Shown: piece by piece, positions 1-8,724 of the stretch
How positions within the stretch are numbered: the stretch's first letter is position 1
Layout: the number at the start of each line of letters is the position of its first letter
Position numbers and translations under genes: made by a program
Assembly: GCA_902534735.1 (NCBI GenBank)
Contig: CACARD010000005.1
Span: forward strand, 32,737 to 96,736
DNA: 64,000 nucleotides
Direction of reading: 5' to 3'
Source: an uncultured Pelagibacteraceae bacterium
GTDB lineage: Bacteria; Pseudomonadota; Alphaproteobacteria; Pelagibacterales; Pelagibacteraceae
Notes under the pieces: model-generated
The model's input: only the letters and a program-made list of their open reading frames with translations
What the model was told of the DNA's origin: nothing
The model's database searches: none

Positions 1-2
1 TA

Positions 3-383
3 GATTTAGTCAAAGAAGGAAAAATATCAAAAGATAAATTAGAAAGTATAAATCAAAGAACTAGAGATGGAGGTGCTGAAATTGTTAAATATTTAGAAAA
101 AGGTTCAGCATTTTATGCACCAGCAGCGTCAGGTGTTGAAATGGCAGAAGCATACTTAAAAGATAGCAAAAAAATGCTCCCTTGTGCTGCACATTTAAAT
201 GGACAATACGGAATAAGCAATATTTATGCTGGAGTACCAGTAATTGTTGGAAAGAACGGTATAGAAAAAATCGAAGAAATTGAGCTAGATGAAAATGAAA
301 AATCTGAGTTTAATAACTCAGTAGATGCTGTAAAAAAATTATGGGAAGCTGCATCCAAAATTGATCCTAGTTTAAATAACTAG
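3..383 (+). CDS. mdh: malate dehydrogenase, C-terminal part (truncated by window edge)
   Basis: The reading frame is open from base 3, upstream of the ATG given in the ORF track, so this is the last ~126 residues of a longer gene. The text just before that ATG (INQRTRDGGAEIV, then SAFYAPAASGVEMAEAYL) matches the C-terminal domain of bacterial, LDH-like malate dehydrogenases of about 320 residues. The enzyme oxidises malate to oxaloacetate with NAD in the cytosol. Only 3 bases separate its stop from sucC, so it is the upstream part of the same TCA operon. Its promoter lies outside the window. Confidence 0.93.
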   Translation, partial: DLVKEGKISKDKLESINQRTRDGGAEIVKYLEKGSAFYAPAASGVEMAEAYLKDSKKMLPCAAHLNGQYGISNIYAGVPVIVGKNGIEKIEEIELDENEKSEFNNSVDAVKKLWEAASKIDPSLNN

Positions 384-386
384 TTA

Positions 387-1547
387 ATGAATATTCACGA
401 ACACCAAGCAAAGAATATACTTAGAAAATATGGAGCTAAAGTTCCGGATGGAGTTTATGCTCTAGATGTAAATGAATTATTGGAAAAAGCTAAAAATCTT
501 AAAACTGATAAATATGTGTTGAAAGCACAAATTCATGCTGGAGGCAGAGGTAAAGCTGGTGGAGTTAAAATAGTAAATAATTTAAAAAGTCTTGAAACAG
601 AGGCAAAATCCTTGCTTGGAAAAAAATTAATCACTCATCAGACAGGACCTAGCGGAAGAATTGTTAAAAGATTATATGTCGAAGTTTCATCTAACATTGA
701 TAAAGAATTTTATTTGTCTTGTGTTGTAGATCGTGCGAGCTCAAAGATAGCTTTTATCTCAAGTGATCAAGGGGGTATGGATATAGAAGAAGTCGCAATC
801 AAATCTCCTGAGAAAATTTTAACAACAAAAGTAGATTTAGATAACGAAATATCTGATGAAAATTGTAATAAAATAATAAGTATTTTTAATCTAGATGAAG
901 AAACAAAAGAACAAGGAATTAGTCTAATCAAGTCCATATACAAATTATTTATAGAAACCGATGCTAATTTAATCGAAATTAATCCTTTAATTTTAACAAA
1001 AGAAAAAGAGTTGATTTGTTTAGATGCAAAAATGAATTTTGATGGAAATGCTTTATTCAGACATCCAGAGCTAATTGAGTTGAGAGACCTCAATGAAGAA
1101 GAAGAAACAGAGATAGAAGCTAGCAAGCATGATTTAGCATATATTAAACTTGATGGAACAATTGGATGCATGGTTAATGGAGCTGGGCTTGCAATGGCAA
1201 CTATGGACATAATTAAATTATATGGAAAGGAACCAGCAAATTTTTTAGATGTTGGTGGTGGGGCTTCTAAAGAAAAAGTGGCAGCTGCTTTTAAAATAAT
1301 TTTATCAGATAAAAATGTTAAAGGAATATTGATTAATATTTTTGGCGGAATAATGAGGTGTGATGTTCTTGCCCAAGGTGTTGTGGATGCAGCAAAAGAA
1401 ATAAAAATGAATGTTCCTTTAGTTGTAAGATTGGCCGGAACAAATTTTGAAGAGGGAAAAAAAATACTTGATAATTCAGGTCTTGAGTTAATTTCTGCTT
1501 CTGATTTATCAGATGCTGCTAAAAAAATTGTAGAGGCTATTAAATAA
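387..1547 (+). CDS. sucC: succinyl-CoA synthetase beta subunit
   Basis: This is the ADP-forming succinyl-CoA ligase beta chain, which converts succinyl-CoA to succinate with ATP formation. At 386 residues it has the usual length. It begins [12 protein letters not shown], typical of the ATP-grasp N-terminus, carries the nucleotide-binding glycine-rich segment AGGRGKAGG near residues 51-59, and has the C-terminal CoA-ligase domain with [11 protein letters not shown] and [10 protein letters not shown]. The start follows the mdh stop by 3 bases and the stop abuts the sucD start codon, indicating a translationally coupled alpha/beta pair. A 268-codon antisense ORF across it is a shadow. Confidence 0.97.
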   Translation: MNIHEHQAKNILRKYGAKVPDGVYALDVNELLEKAKNLKTDKYVLKAQIHAGGRGKAGGVKIVNNLKSLETEAKSLLGKKLITHQTGPSGRIVKRLYVEVSSNIDKEFYLSCVVDRASSKIAFISSDQGGMDIEEVAIKSPEKILTTKVDLDNEISDENCNKIISIFNLDEETKEQGISLIKSIYKLFIETDANLIEINPLILTKEKELICLDAKMNFDGNALFRHPELIELRDLNEEEETEIEASKHDLAYIKLDGTIGCMVNGAGLAMATMDIIKLYGKEPANFLDVGGGASKEKVAAAFKIILSDKNVKGILINIFGGIMRCDVLAQGVVDAAKEIKMNVPLVVRLAGTNFEEGKKILDNSGLELISASDLSDAAKKIVEAIK

Positions 1548-2423
1548 ATGTCAGTTTTAGTTAATAAAAACACAAAGTTAATTTGCCAAGGTTTTACGGG
1601 TAGTCACGGAACTTTTCATTCAGAGCAAGCAATTAAATATGGAACAAATTTAGTCGGAGGAGTTACACCAAAAAAAGGTGGTCAAACTCATCTAGATAGA
1701 CCAGTATTTAATACAGTAAAGGAAGCAGTCGATGAAACTGGTGCTAACGCAACTATGATTTATGTTCCTGCGAAATTTGCATCCGCAGCAATCATAGAGG
1801 CCATTGAAGCTAACTTAGAATTAATCGTTTGTATCACTGAGGGTATACCAGTTCTTGATATGATTAAGGTCAAAAAAAAGTTACTTAATTCAAAATCAAG
1901 ATTAATCGGTCCCAATTGTCCAGGGATAATTACGCCTGATGAATGCAAGATCGGAATAATGCCAGGAAATATACATAAAAAGGGTTCTGTTGGTATTGTA
2001 TCAAGATCTGGAACTTTGACCTATGAGGCTGTCGCACAAACTACAGAGAATGATTTGGGACAATCAACATGTATAGGTATAGGTGGTGATCCAATAAATG
2101 GTACGAACTTCATTGATTGTTTAGATTTATTTTTAAAGGATGAGGAAACTAAATCAATTTTAATGATTGGTGAAATAGGAGGATCAGCTGAAGAAGAAGC
2201 AGCTGAATTTGTAAAAAATCATGAAATAAAAAAACCCATGGTTGGTTTTATTGCAGGTGTTACAGCACCACCGGGTAGAAGAATGGGACATGCAGGCGCC
2301 ATAATATCAGGTGGCAAAGGCGGGGCCAAAGATAAGATCAAAAAAATGGAAGATTGTGGTATAGAAGTTGCCACATCCCCTTCAGAAATTGGAAAAACAT
2401 TGTTAAATAAATTGTCCAATTGA
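1548..2423 (+). CDS. sucD: succinyl-CoA synthetase alpha subunit
   Basis: This is the catalytic partner of SucC, 291 residues, normal length. The N-terminal CoA-binding Rossmann domain shows [16 protein letters not shown]. The phosphorylated histidine lies in [17 protein letters not shown] (H248 by my count), and the conserved IGPNCPGII segment is present. The ATG directly follows the sucC stop with no gap. A 30-base AT-rich spacer follows before sucA, with no obvious terminator hairpin, so read-through into the 2-oxoglutarate dehydrogenase genes is likely. Confidence 0.97.
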   Translation: MSVLVNKNTKLICQGFTGSHGTFHSEQAIKYGTNLVGGVTPKKGGQTHLDRPVFNTVKEAVDETGANATMIYVPAKFASAAIIEAIEANLELIVCITEGIPVLDMIKVKKKLLNSKSRLIGPNCPGIITPDECKIGIMPGNIHKKGSVGIVSRSGTLTYEAVAQTTENDLGQSTCIGIGGDPINGTNFIDCLDLFLKDEETKSILMIGEIGGSAEEEAAEFVKNHEIKKPMVGFIAGVTAPPGRRMGHAGAIISGGKGGAKDKIKKMEDCGIEVATSPSEIGKTLLNKLSN

Positions 2424-2453
2424 AAACAAAATTTAGTATTATATTAAAATAAA

Positions 2454-5351
2454 ATGAGCTCTCCTAAAAATCTGGAATATAAAAAAACATCATTTCTAAA
2501 TAAAGCTAATAGTGCATTTATTGAGGAAATGTATGTAAAATTTATAAATAAAGATCCATCTCTATCTGAAAGTTGGATTGAATATTTCTCAGGTGTAGAT
2601 GAGGATATGAAGATATTAGTCGATGAGATAAATGGACCGTCGTGGAAACCTTTCTCAAAAAAAATTAATATAGAAGATGTTGAGAAAACAGCTAAAGAAA
2701 ATGAAAAAAACAAAGATAATTCTAGCAAGTTTAATTTTCAGGTAATTGCAAATTCAAATAAAAATTCAATAAGTGCCGTAGCCTTGATAAGAGCTTATCG
2801 CTTAAGGGGACATCTATTATCAAAATTAGATCCTTTAGAATTGATGAAGTCAGAATATTTAGACGAATTACATCCTGAGTACTATGGTTTTAAAAAAGAA
2901 GATTATGACAAAGAAATTTTTCTAAACGGAATAATAAATAAAAAAAGTGCAAATATTAGAGAAATACTGAAGTTTTTAAAAAAAACTTATTGTGGTCCCA
3001 TAGGTTATGAATACATGCATATTTCAAATCCAACTGAGAGAATGTGGTTTAGAGATAGAGTTGAAAAAGATGAGAATGCACTCAAGTTTACAAAAAATGG
3101 AAAGCAAGCAATTTTAAATAAATTAATACAAGCAGAGGGATTTGAAAAATTTTTAAACACAAAATATGTTGGTACTAAAAGATTTGGTTTAGATGGTGGA
3201 GAAAGTTTAATACCTGCTCTTGAGCAAATTATAAAAATCGGAGGACAATCCAAAATAAAAGAAGTTAAAATAGGAATGTCACATAGAGGAAGACTAAATG
3301 TCTTAGCAAACGTTTTACAAAAGTCTTATAAAAGAATTTTTAATGAATTTGCTGGTGAAATGGATGGTTCAGAAGATGGTGCTGGAGATGTCAAATACCA
3401 TTTAGGAGCCTCATCTGATAGAGAATTTGATGGAAATCCTGTACACGTTAGCTTAACAGATAATCCTTCACATTTAGAGGCAGTTAATCCTGTTGTTCTT
3501 GGCCAAACTAGAGCTAAACAATTTTTTCACCAAGACAAACAAAGAAATAAAGTTATACCAATATTAATTCACGGCGATGCTGCATTTGCAGGGCAAGGAA
3601 TAGTAGCAGAGTGTTTTGCGATGTCCGGACTTCCTGGTCATAACACTGGAGGGACAATCCATATTATTGTTAACAACCAAATTGGATTTACAACAAGTCC
3701 TAGATTTGCGCGATCTTCCCCTTATCCTTCTGACGTAGGTAAAATGGTTGATGCACCAATCATCCATGTTAATGGAGATGATCCTGAGGCAGTTGTTTAC
3801 GCAACTAGAATAGCAACTGAGTTTAGATTAAAATTTAATAGAGATGTTGTGATTGATTTAATATGTTACAGAAGATTTGGACATAATGAGGGAGATGAGC
3901 CATCTTTCACCCAACCACTTATGTACAAAAAAATTAGATCTCATCCATCTACAATTAAAATTTATGGTGAAAAGCTCGTAAATGAAGGACTTTTTACGAA
4001 ACAAGATTTAGATCAACAAATTATTGATTTTAAAAATTTATTAGATGATCAATTTAAAAATGCGAAAGATTATAAACCTAAAATTAGGTGGTTTGAGGGA
4101 ACTTGGTCGAGATATAAACCCGAAAGAGGTAAAGATAAAAGAGGTGTAACTGGATCAGATTTGAAAATTTTAAATAATATTTCTGACAGAATACATGTTT
4201 TTCCAACTGATAAAAATATTCACAAAACCATAACAAAAATTATGGAAAATAGAAAAAAAACTATTAATGAAGGCTCAGGAATTGATTGGGCAACAGCTGA
4301 GTCTTTAGCATTTGGTTCATTATTAGTTGAAGGTTATCCAGTAAGGTTAGTAGGTCAGGACTCAGGTAGAGGTACTTTTAGTCAAAGACACTCAGTTTTA
4401 AGAAATCAAATTGATAATTCAAGGTACATACCTTTAAACAATATATCTAGTAACCAAAAAAATTTTGAAATTGTAGATAGTTTTTTATCTGAACTTGCAG
4501 TTTTAGGATTTGAATATGGATACAGTTTAGTAGAACCGAATACATTGACAATTTGGGAAGCTCAATTTGGAGATTTTGCAAATGGTGCACAAGTAATTAT
4601 TGATCAATTTATATCATCTGGTGAAAGAAAGTGGAAAAGAGCATCAGGACTGGTTATGTTATTACCCCATGGTTATGAAGGACAAGGTCCAGAGCACTCT
4701 TCTGCGAGATTAGAGAGATTTTTACAATTATGTGCAAATGATAATTTACAAGTTATGAATTGTACTACACCTGCAAATTATTTTCATGCTTTAAGAAGAC
4801 AGATGCACCGTGATTTTAGAAAACCTTTAATTATAATGACACCTAAGTCACTTTTAAGAAATAAATATTGTGTATCAAATTTAGAAGATTTTAGTAAAAA
4901 AAATTCTTTTCATAGAGTGCTATGGGATCATGCTAGAGATACTAAGCAAAAAGGTTTTATTAAGTTAAAAGAAGATAAAAAAATTAGAAAAGTAATATTA
5001 TGCTCTGGAAAAATTTATTTTGATCTTCTCGCGGCAAGAGAGAAACTAAAAATCAATGATGTGATTTTGTATAGAATTGAACAACTATATCCTTTCCCTG
5101 CAAAAAGTTTGGTTAAAGAGCTAAAACCATTTGCAAAAAATTCAAAATTTTATTGGTGCCAAGAGGAGCCCAAAAATATGGGTGCTTGGTTTGCTGTTAG
5201 AGATTATATACAATGGACATTAGAGACTATTAAGGCTAAAAACAATGCAATTTCTTACATTGGAAGAAATCCAGATGCTACACCTGCTACAGGTTATGCA
5301 AGAAGACATAATTCTGAACAACAAGAAATTATAAATAAAGTATTTGAATAA
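2454..5351 (+). CDS. sucA: 2-oxoglutarate dehydrogenase E1 component
   Basis: Thiamine-diphosphate-dependent E1 of the 2-oxoglutarate dehydrogenase complex, decarboxylating 2-oxoglutarate and transferring the succinyl group to E2. At 965 residues it matches the family. Visible parts are the N-terminal E2-binding segment (NSAFIEEMYVKF), the TPP/Mg-binding stretch HGDAAFAGQGIVAECFAMS with NNQIGFTTSP, and the C-terminal transketolase-like pyrimidine domain (VGQDSGRGTFSQRHSV, PHGYEGQGPEHSSARLERFL). The stop is immediately followed by the sucB ATG. It belongs to the mdh-sucCDAB-lpd operon. Confidence 0.98.
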   Translation: MSSPKNLEYKKTSFLNKANSAFIEEMYVKFINKDPSLSESWIEYFSGVDEDMKILVDEINGPSWKPFSKKINIEDVEKTAKENEKNKDNSSKFNFQVIANSNKNSISAVALIRAYRLRGHLLSKLDPLELMKSEYLDELHPEYYGFKKEDYDKEIFLNGIINKKSANIREILKFLKKTYCGPIGYEYMHISNPTERMWFRDRVEKDENALKFTKNGKQAILNKLIQAEGFEKFLNTKYVGTKRFGLDGGESLIPALEQIIKIGGQSKIKEVKIGMSHRGRLNVLANVLQKSYKRIFNEFAGEMDGSEDGAGDVKYHLGASSDREFDGNPVHVSLTDNPSHLEAVNPVVLGQTRAKQFFHQDKQRNKVIPILIHGDAAFAGQGIVAECFAMSGLPGHNTGGTIHIIVNNQIGFTTSPRFARSSPYPSDVGKMVDAPIIHVNGDDPEAVVYATRIATEFRLKFNRDVVIDLICYRRFGHNEGDEPSFTQPLMYKKIRSHPSTIKIYGEKLVNEGLFTKQDLDQQIIDFKNLLDDQFKNAKDYKPKIRWFEGTWSRYKPERGKDKRGVTGSDLKILNNISDRIHVFPTDKNIHKTITKIMENRKKTINEGSGIDWATAESLAFGSLLVEGYPVRLVGQDSGRGTFSQRHSVLRNQIDNSRYIPLNNISSNQKNFEIVDSFLSELAVLGFEYGYSLVEPNTLTIWEAQFGDFANGAQVIIDQFISSGERKWKRASGLVMLLPHGYEGQGPEHSSARLERFLQLCANDNLQVMNCTTPANYFHALRRQMHRDFRKPLIIMTPKSLLRNKYCVSNLEDFSKKNSFHRVLWDHARDTKQKGFIKLKEDKKIRKVILCSGKIYFDLLAAREKLKINDVILYRIEQLYPFPAKSLVKELKPFAKNSKFYWCQEEPKNMGAWFAVRDYIQWTLETIKAKNNAISYIGRNPDATPATGYARRHNSEQQEIINKVFE

Positions 5352-6626
5352 ATGAGTGAAAAAATATTAGTTCCAGTTTTGGGAGAAAGTATTACAGAGG
5401 CTACGGTCACGAAATGGCTAAAGAAAAAGGGTGATAACGTAGTTGCTGATGAAGCTGTAGTAGAATTAGAAACTGACAAAGTAAACTTAGAAGTTCCTGC
5501 ACCTGCGAGTGGTGTTATATCAGAGATCAACTCAAAAGATGGTGATACAGTCGAAGTTGGAACTGTATTAGGAATGATTTCAGAAGGTGGTGCTCTTAAA
5601 GAAGAAAAGGAAGCTGAGCCGGTTAAAGGAAACGTTGAAAAAAATAATGTAATAAATTTAGAAATCGAAAAGAAAAAAGATACAAAAAAAACTCAAGAAC
5701 CTTTATTGCTTGACGAAGAACCATTGGTATTAACTGATGAAGTTAAAGAAATCAAGCCTATTAAACAAAATAAAATACTTTCTCCTGCTGTAAGAAAAAT
5801 GGTTGTTGAAAATAAAATTAATTTAGATGAAGTAAAAGGGACAGGTAAAGATGGTAGAATTTTAAAAGGTGATTTAATAAGTTTAATGGGAGCTAACCCT
5901 CAACCTAACGAAAGAAAAATTCAATACGGCGAAGAAGAACGAATTAAAATGTCAAGACTAAGACAAACGATTGCTAAACGTTTAAAAGAGGCTCAAAATA
6001 ATGCAGCTATGCTTACAACGTTTAATGAGGTTGATATGTCAAATATAATTTCAATGAGAAAAGATAACCAGGAAGATTTCCAAAATAGTTATGGAATTAA
6101 ACTTGGCTTCATGTCCTTTTTTGTTAAAGCTTGTATAGTAGGATTAAAATTATTTCCTGCAATAAATGCTGAAGTTGAAAATGATGAAATGGTTTACAAA
6201 AATTATTATAATGTGAGCTTTGCAGTAGGAACTGAAAAAGGATTAGTAGTTCCAGTATTAAAAAATGCTGATGAAATGTCTTTTGCTGACATTGAAAAAA
6301 ACATAAAAGATCTGTCAGACAAAGCAAAAAATGGCAGTCTTACCATAGAGGATCTTCAAGGGGGAACGTTTACAATTAGCAACGGAGGTGTTTATGGATC
6401 AATGTTATCTACTCCTATTTTAAACCCTCCACAATCAGCAGTTCTTGGAATGCATAATATTGTTGAAAGACCTGTTGTTGTTGATGGTGAGATAAAAGCT
6501 AGACCTATAATGTTTTTAGCATTGTCTTATGATCATAGAATAATTGATGGAAAAGAATCTGTGAGTTTTTTAAAAACTATTAAAGAAAACTTAGAAGATC
6601 CAAGAAGGTTATTTTTAAATTTATAA
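5352..6626 (+). CDS. sucB: 2-oxoglutarate dehydrogenase E2 (dihydrolipoyl succinyltransferase)
   Basis: The core E2 of the 2-oxoglutarate dehydrogenase complex, 424 residues. Domain order: one lipoyl domain (residues ~1-75; lipoylated lysine in [10 protein letters not shown]43), an acidic/lysine-rich linker, a peripheral E1/E3-binding domain ([27 protein letters not shown], ~140-175), and the catalytic acyltransferase domain ending with SYDHRIIDG (catalytic H395) and the usual DPRRLFLNL-type C-terminus. A single lipoyl domain is usual for SucB. It starts directly at the sucA stop and ends 1 base before lpd. Confidence 0.97.
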   Translation: MSEKILVPVLGESITEATVTKWLKKKGDNVVADEAVVELETDKVNLEVPAPASGVISEINSKDGDTVEVGTVLGMISEGGALKEEKEAEPVKGNVEKNNVINLEIEKKKDTKKTQEPLLLDEEPLVLTDEVKEIKPIKQNKILSPAVRKMVVENKINLDEVKGTGKDGRILKGDLISLMGANPQPNERKIQYGEEERIKMSRLRQTIAKRLKEAQNNAAMLTTFNEVDMSNIISMRKDNQEDFQNSYGIKLGFMSFFVKACIVGLKLFPAINAEVENDEMVYKNYYNVSFAVGTEKGLVVPVLKNADEMSFADIEKNIKDLSDKAKNGSLTIEDLQGGTFTISNGGVYGSMLSTPILNPPQSAVLGMHNIVERPVVVDGEIKARPIMFLALSYDHRIIDGKESVSFLKTIKENLEDPRRLFLNL

Positions 6627-6627
6627 T

Positions 6628-8025
6628 ATGTCAGAAAAATTTGATGTTACAGTAATTGGTGGTGGTCCTGGTGGTTATGTTTGTGCAATTAGATTGTCTC
6701 AACTTGGACTTAAAACAGCATGCATAGAGTCTAGAGGATCTCTAGGAGGGACATGTTTAAATATTGGATGCATCCCATCAAAAAGTTTACTTAATTTATC
6801 TGAAAAATTTCACAGTGCAAAAAATTTTGAAAAAATTGGAATCGAGACTGGAGAAATAAAACTCAATTTAGATAAAATGATGAAAAATAAAGACAAAGCT
6901 GTAACAGTTTTGACTAAAGGAGTTGAATTTTTATTCAAAAAAAACAAAGTCACTTATTTTAAAGGCAAAGGTTCATTTGAGAACGAGAATTCAATAAAAA
7001 TTGAAGGCTTGGAAGGCACTAAAATAATTCAAACTGATAAAACAATAATCAGTACAGGATCAGTGCCAGTTTCATTGCCTGGAGTAGATTTTGATGAAGA
7101 GAGAATTCTTTCTTCAACTGGAGCCCTATCTATTCCCAAACTCCCAAATAAAATGATTGTTGTTGGTGGAGGATATATAGGGTTGGAAATGGGATCAGTT
7201 TGGTCAAGACTTGGCACTGAAGTCACAGTCGTTGAATTTTTAGATCATATCACGCCTGGAATGGATCGAGATATTTCAAATGAATTTATGAAAATATTAA
7301 AGAAACAAGGTATAAAATTCAACCTTAATACTAAAGTTGATAAAATAACTAAAAACTCTAACGGTGTGACGGTTGAGACTTCACAAAATGATGGCCAAAA
7401 AGTTAAACATGATGTTGATGTTGTTTTAATTTCTGTAGGAAGAAGACCTTATACTAAAAACTTAAATTTAGATAAAGTTGGTGTAAAGTTAGATGAAAAA
7501 GGAAGAGTTAAAGTAAATAAAAATTTTGAAACGAATGTTAAAAATATTTATGCAATAGGTGATGTTATTGATGGCCCAATGTTAGCCCATAAAGCTGAAG
7601 AGGAAGGAATTGCTGTTGCAGAATTAATAGCAGGTCAATCAGGTCATGTTAATTATGATATTATTCCTGGAGTTGTTTATACATCTCCCGAAGTCGCTTA
7701 TGTTGGCAAAAGCGAAGAGCAATTAAAAAAAGAAAACATAGGGTACAAAATTGGTAAATTTCCTTTTATGGCAAATTCAAGAGCCAAAGCAATTGATGAG
7801 CCAGAGGGTTTTGTAAAAATTTTGGCAGACCAATCAACTGATAAAGTGCTTGGTGTACATATTATTGGTCCTCATGCAGGAGAAATGATAGCTGAGATGG
7901 CTGTCGCAATGGAATTTGGAGCTAGTTCCGAAGATATTGCAAGAACATGTCACGCACACCCAACATTTTCTGAAGCTATAAAAGAAGCAGCATTATCAGT
8001 AGATAAAAGACAAATTCACTCTTAA
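6628..8025 (+). CDS. lpdA: dihydrolipoyl dehydrogenase (E3)
   Basis: FAD flavoprotein that reoxidises dihydrolipoamide with NAD, the E3 of 2-oxoacid dehydrogenase complexes. It is 465 residues. It shows the FAD-binding motif GGGPGGYVCA near residue 11, the redox disulfide GGTCLNIGCIPSK (C43/C48), an NAD-binding GGGYIGLEMGS, a second FAD motif around YAIGDVIDGPMLAHKA, and the C-terminal HAHPTFSE with the catalytic histidine. Last gene of the TCA operon. It converges on a methyltransferase gene with only 3 bases between the two stops. Confidence 0.97.
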   Translation: MSEKFDVTVIGGGPGGYVCAIRLSQLGLKTACIESRGSLGGTCLNIGCIPSKSLLNLSEKFHSAKNFEKIGIETGEIKLNLDKMMKNKDKAVTVLTKGVEFLFKKNKVTYFKGKGSFENENSIKIEGLEGTKIIQTDKTIISTGSVPVSLPGVDFDEERILSSTGALSIPKLPNKMIVVGGGYIGLEMGSVWSRLGTEVTVVEFLDHITPGMDRDISNEFMKILKKQGIKFNLNTKVDKITKNSNGVTVETSQNDGQKVKHDVDVVLISVGRRPYTKNLNLDKVGVKLDEKGRVKVNKNFETNVKNIYAIGDVIDGPMLAHKAEEEGIAVAELIAGQSGHVNYDIIPGVVYTSPEVAYVGKSEEQLKKENIGYKIGKFPFMANSRAKAIDEPEGFVKILADQSTDKVLGVHIIGPHAGEMIAEMAVAMEFGASSEDIARTCHAHPTFSEAIKEAALSVDKRQIHS

Positions 8026-8028
8026 TAA

Positions 8029-8673
8029 TTATTTTTCTACATTCAATAAAGCAAATCTTTTAAATTTTTCTTCAAGTTTTATTTTATTATTATTTGCAAA
8101 GTCTTTTATTGCTTTTTCAACACTTTCAATTTTTGTAATACCTGCAAAATCATCACAAACAATTCTAGAATTATTTTTCATGTTGTCATAAAGTTTCTGT
8201 AAATCACTTAAAACTGTATCGTAACTATGGCCTCCATCTAAAAATACGAAATCAATTTCACTTAAAGGAACTTTTTCTAAAGTCACCCTTGTGTCTCCTT
8301 CTATTAGTTCAATATTTTGTGAAAATTTCTTTAAAAAATTTTGAACAGATATCTTTGAATTTAAATTTTCTTTTTTTATGAAATTATAATAGATAGTTTT
8401 AAGTGGATTCGAAAACTTTTGATTTTCAAGAAATTTAGGTTCGATCTCATCTACACTTGATGTTTTAGTAGATCCAAATAAATCTAATCCGTAATATCTA
8501 AAATCACTACCAAAATTTGTCTTTAATAATTCACATATATTTCTTGATGTAACACCACAAAAAACACCGATTTCTAATACATTTTTTGGCTTATATTCCT
8601 CAACTAAACTCAAAAAATTATCCCCATAAGGTTTTTTTAAACCTGATTTTCTCCAGTAATAATTATATTTCAT
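8029..8673 (-). CDS. class I SAM-dependent methyltransferase (Methyltransf_24-like)
   Basis: A 214-residue protein with a Rossmann methyltransferase core: motif I VLEIGVFCGVTSRNI near residue 35, an acidic GLDLFGS at the end of strand 2, and DFVFLDGGHSYDTVLSDL near 140, which is characteristic of the Methyltransf_24 / cephalosporin-hydroxylase-like group. The C-terminal part is lysine-rich. No signal peptide or membrane segment is seen. It stands alone between lpd (convergent) and priA (divergent), so context does not reveal the substrate. Similar proteins elsewhere often sit among surface-glycan genes; that role is not supported here. Confidence 0.75.
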   Translation of the reverse strand: MKYNYYWRKSGLKKPYGDNFLSLVEEYKPKNVLEIGVFCGVTSRNICELLKTNFGSDFRYYGLDLFGSTKTSSVDEIEPKFLENQKFSNPLKTIYYNFIKKENLNSKISVQNFLKKFSQNIELIEGDTRVTLEKVPLSEIDFVFLDGGHSYDTVLSDLQKLYDNMKNNSRIVCDDFAGITKIESVEKAIKDFANNNKIKLEEKFKRFALLNVEK

Positions 8674-8724
8674 TTGATCTATTTATATATTTTTAAGATA
8701 TAAAAAAACTAAAATTAAATATTT

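Noticed and set aside
767-1573. 268-codon ORF on the minus strand opposite sucC
   Set aside because: It lies entirely across well-conserved sucC and the start of sucD, has no recognisable domain, and its composition (serine-, isoleucine- and alanine-rich) is what the reverse strand of such a gene yields. A long shadow ORF.
2219-2728. Antisense ORFs at the sucD/sucA junction
   Set aside because: Both mirror conserved coding regions and have no domain or ribosome-binding site.
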